A stretch of DNA of 6,342 nucleotides from assembly GCA_007134725.1 (NCBI GenBank), contig SLKF01000030.1, forward strand, positions 1-6,342, given 5' to 3'. Position 1 is the stretch's first letter. The number at the start of each line of letters is the position of its first letter. Below are positions 5,151-6,342 of this stretch, in pieces. The notes under the pieces are model-generated. The model saw only the letters and a program-made list of their open reading frames with translations, made no database searches and was not told the origin of the DNA. A program made the translations under genes and the position numbers. This DNA is from Clostridiales bacterium (GTDB lineage: Bacteria; Bacillota; Clostridia; Peptostreptococcales; T1SED10-28).

Positions 5151-5813
5151 ATGAAGGAGCTAAAGGTATTTAAGATTCAAAAGAATATTCATGAGGACAA
5201 TACAAAGGTGGCCAATGAAACCCGGAAATTTTTAAAACAGCAAGACACTTATTTGATTAACGTGATGTCTTCTCCGGGCAGTGGGAAAACTTCTACCTTG
5301 GTAAGTATTATTAAGGCTTTAAAAGATAAGATCCAAATTGGTGTGATTGAAGCGGATATTGAGTCCGATGTGGACGCCCGCACCATTCAGAAAACCGGAG
5401 CCAAAGTTGTACAAATGAATACTGAGGGTCTTTGTCATCTGGACGCCACCATGGCCAGAACCGGTATCGATCAATTGGAGGTTTCGGATTTGGATCTGGT
5501 GTTTTTAGAGAATATCGGAAACCTGATCTGTCCCGTGGGATACGACACCGGCGCCATGAAAAATATGGCCATCTTAAGCGTACCCGAGGGAGACGACAAG
5601 CCTTTAAAGTATCCGAAGATTTTTGGGAAAGTTGAACTTTTAGTTATAAATAAAATTGATGTAATAGAACACTTCGACTTTGATATGGGCTTACTGGAAG
5701 AACGGGTCAGAAAGTTGAACAAAGATATCAAGATAATTCCAATTTCCGCTAAAACCGGTGAAGGGGTAGCGGCGCTGACGGATTGGATGATGGATACTTT
5801 AATTAGGAGGTAG
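5151..5813 (+). CDS. hypB: HypB-type nickel-inserting GTPase (hydrogenase maturation)
   Basis: HypB binds nickel and hydrolyses GTP while delivering metal, with HypA, to the [NiFe] hydrogenase precursor in the cytosol. The 220-residue protein shows P-loop SPGSGKT (41-47), EADIESDVDA (67-76), the metal motif GLCHLDA with C95 and H96, ENIGNLICP with C127, EGDDKPLKYP (146-155), the guanine-specific NKID (167-170) and SAKTGEG (199-205). C95, H96 and C127 correspond to the G-domain metal ligands C166, H167 and C198 of E. coli HypB. The N-terminal CxxCGC site and any histidine-rich stretch are absent, as in many short HypB proteins. AAGGAGG lies 9 bases before the ATG. The downstream gene begins 4 bases after the stop, so they form an operon. 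No hypA or hydrogenase gene is visible nearby. The protein might therefore serve another nickel enzyme or the adjacent oxidoreductase. Family assignment is firm, while the client protein is not known. Confidence 0.93.
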   Translation: MKELKVFKIQKNIHEDNTKVANETRKFLKQQDTYLINVMSSPGSGKTSTLVSIIKALKDKIQIGVIEADIESDVDARTIQKTGAKVVQMNTEGLCHLDATMARTGIDQLEVSDLDLVFLENIGNLICPVGYDTGAMKNMAILSVPEGDDKPLKYPKIFGKVELLVINKIDVIEHFDFDMGLLEERVRKLNKDIKIIPISAKTGEGVAALTDWMMDTLIRR

Positions 5814-5817
5814 GAAA

Positions 5818-6342
5818 ATGGCAAAAAGAGAAGAAAAGACGAATTTTAACAAATCAAAGCGTTTTAATTTTGCGCTCAATTGGGCGGATGTGGATGGACG
5901 GGAATACCGACAGGAGATCTTAGACCTTGCCAACAAGATCGGAAGAACCAAGGCCGGTAGTAGTAGAGAGGCCATTCCCTTTGGACCGGAATACTACGCT
6001 CTGGAACCGATTTTAGATCCCTATCAGGCGAAAATCGCCATGTATTTGGAATTTCGTAAAAAGCTTAGCGCCGATGAGGTAGCAAAAAAAGCGGGAGAGC
6101 CCTATGAAAACGTTAAGAAAGCCTTAGACCATATGGCCTGGGCCGGAGCATCTTTTGTCATGACCGTGGACGGTGTGGATATGTATTGGCAGGATATTTT
6201 TGTTCCGGGACATCTGGAATTAATTAATAACAACAAAGAAATTGTCGAAAAATATCCGGAAGTTGCGGAAGCCTTCTATTATTTCGGCAGTAAAAAAGGA
6301 CCCATGGCTGCGGGCATTATGCCCATCGGTGGGGGACCTATG
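5818..6342 (+). CDS. N-terminal part of a probable iron-sulfur/flavin oxidoreductase (partial, 3' end outside window)
   Basis: The frame runs 175 codons from ATG to the window edge without a stop. AGGAGG (5805-5810) lies 7 bases upstream, and the gene starts 4 bases after hypB, so the two are cotranscribed. The visible part begins with a basic segment, then FALNWADVDGREYRQEILDL (19-38) and RTKAGSSREAIPFGPEYY. Next is a region compatible with a winged-helix fold at about 65-115 (DPYQAKIAMYLEFRKKLSADE, VKKALDHMAWAG), followed by DGVDMYWQDIFVPGH and PMAAGIMPIGGGPM at the edge. From memory this order matches the N-terminus of large clostridial proteins that continue into ferredoxin-like cysteine clusters and a pyridine-nucleotide/FAD domain. 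None of those cofactor motifs is inside the window, so the assignment is tentative. There is no signal peptide or membrane segment. Confidence 0.6.
   Translation, partial: MAKREEKTNFNKSKRFNFALNWADVDGREYRQEILDLANKIGRTKAGSSREAIPFGPEYYALEPILDPYQAKIAMYLEFRKKLSADEVAKKAGEPYENVKKALDHMAWAGASFVMTVDGVDMYWQDIFVPGHLELINNNKEIVEKYPEVAEAFYYFGSKKGPMAAGIMPIGGGPM

Noticed and set aside
2552..5610. Shared GACAAGCCTTTAAA in the membrane protein gene (about 2552) and hypB (about 5594)
   Set aside because: Both copies lie in coding sequence and spell DKPLK. In hypB this is a conserved family motif, so the match is most simply coincidence.

Overview
The window reads as chromosome of a low- to mid-GC anaerobic Firmicute, most likely a member of Clostridia. 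The grounds are AT-rich DNA with strong AGGAGG-type ribosome binding sites, sigma-A-like promoters, a Vga/Lsa-like ABC-F protein, a HypB nickel chaperone and an oxidoreductase-like partial gene of a kind I associate with anaerobes. No genus can be fixed from the sequence alone. There are seven coding regions: five complete, and one cut at each window edge. I saw no rRNA, tRNA, CRISPR array or intact insertion sequence.

Layout. (1) Positions 1-63 are the last codons of an unidentified + strand gene. (2) Positions 154-1839 (-) encode an ABC-F ATPase with its own short leader and an extended -10 promoter. (3) Positions 2110-2613 (+) encode a small membrane protein of unknown function, divergent from the ABC-F gene and closed by a clear terminator. 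(4) Positions 2712-4926 (-) form a tight two-gene operon. Its first gene is a transposase-derived protein with an IS481/IS3-like DNA-binding N-terminus and an integrase-like core in which all three DDE positions appear lost. Its second gene is an FAD-binding oxidoreductase of the amine oxidase/phytoene desaturase superfamily, whose ribosome binding site overlaps the first gene's stop codon. (5) Positions 5151-6342 (+) form a second operon, divergent from the first: hypB followed 4 bases later by a gene truncated by the window, which looks like the N-terminal part of an anaerobic iron-sulfur/flavin oxidoreductase.

How the parts may work together. The 224-base divergent region 4927-5150 is unusually rich in symmetric sequences and carries promoters for both operons. 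One 10-base repeat lies inside or against the core promoter in both directions. I infer shared regulation of the two operons, possibly with the domesticated transposase as a DNA-binding regulator, but nothing in the sequence proves this. The most novel element is the pairing of a catalytically dead transposase with a flavoprotein. HypB and its partner gene point to nickel-enzyme or redox metabolism.
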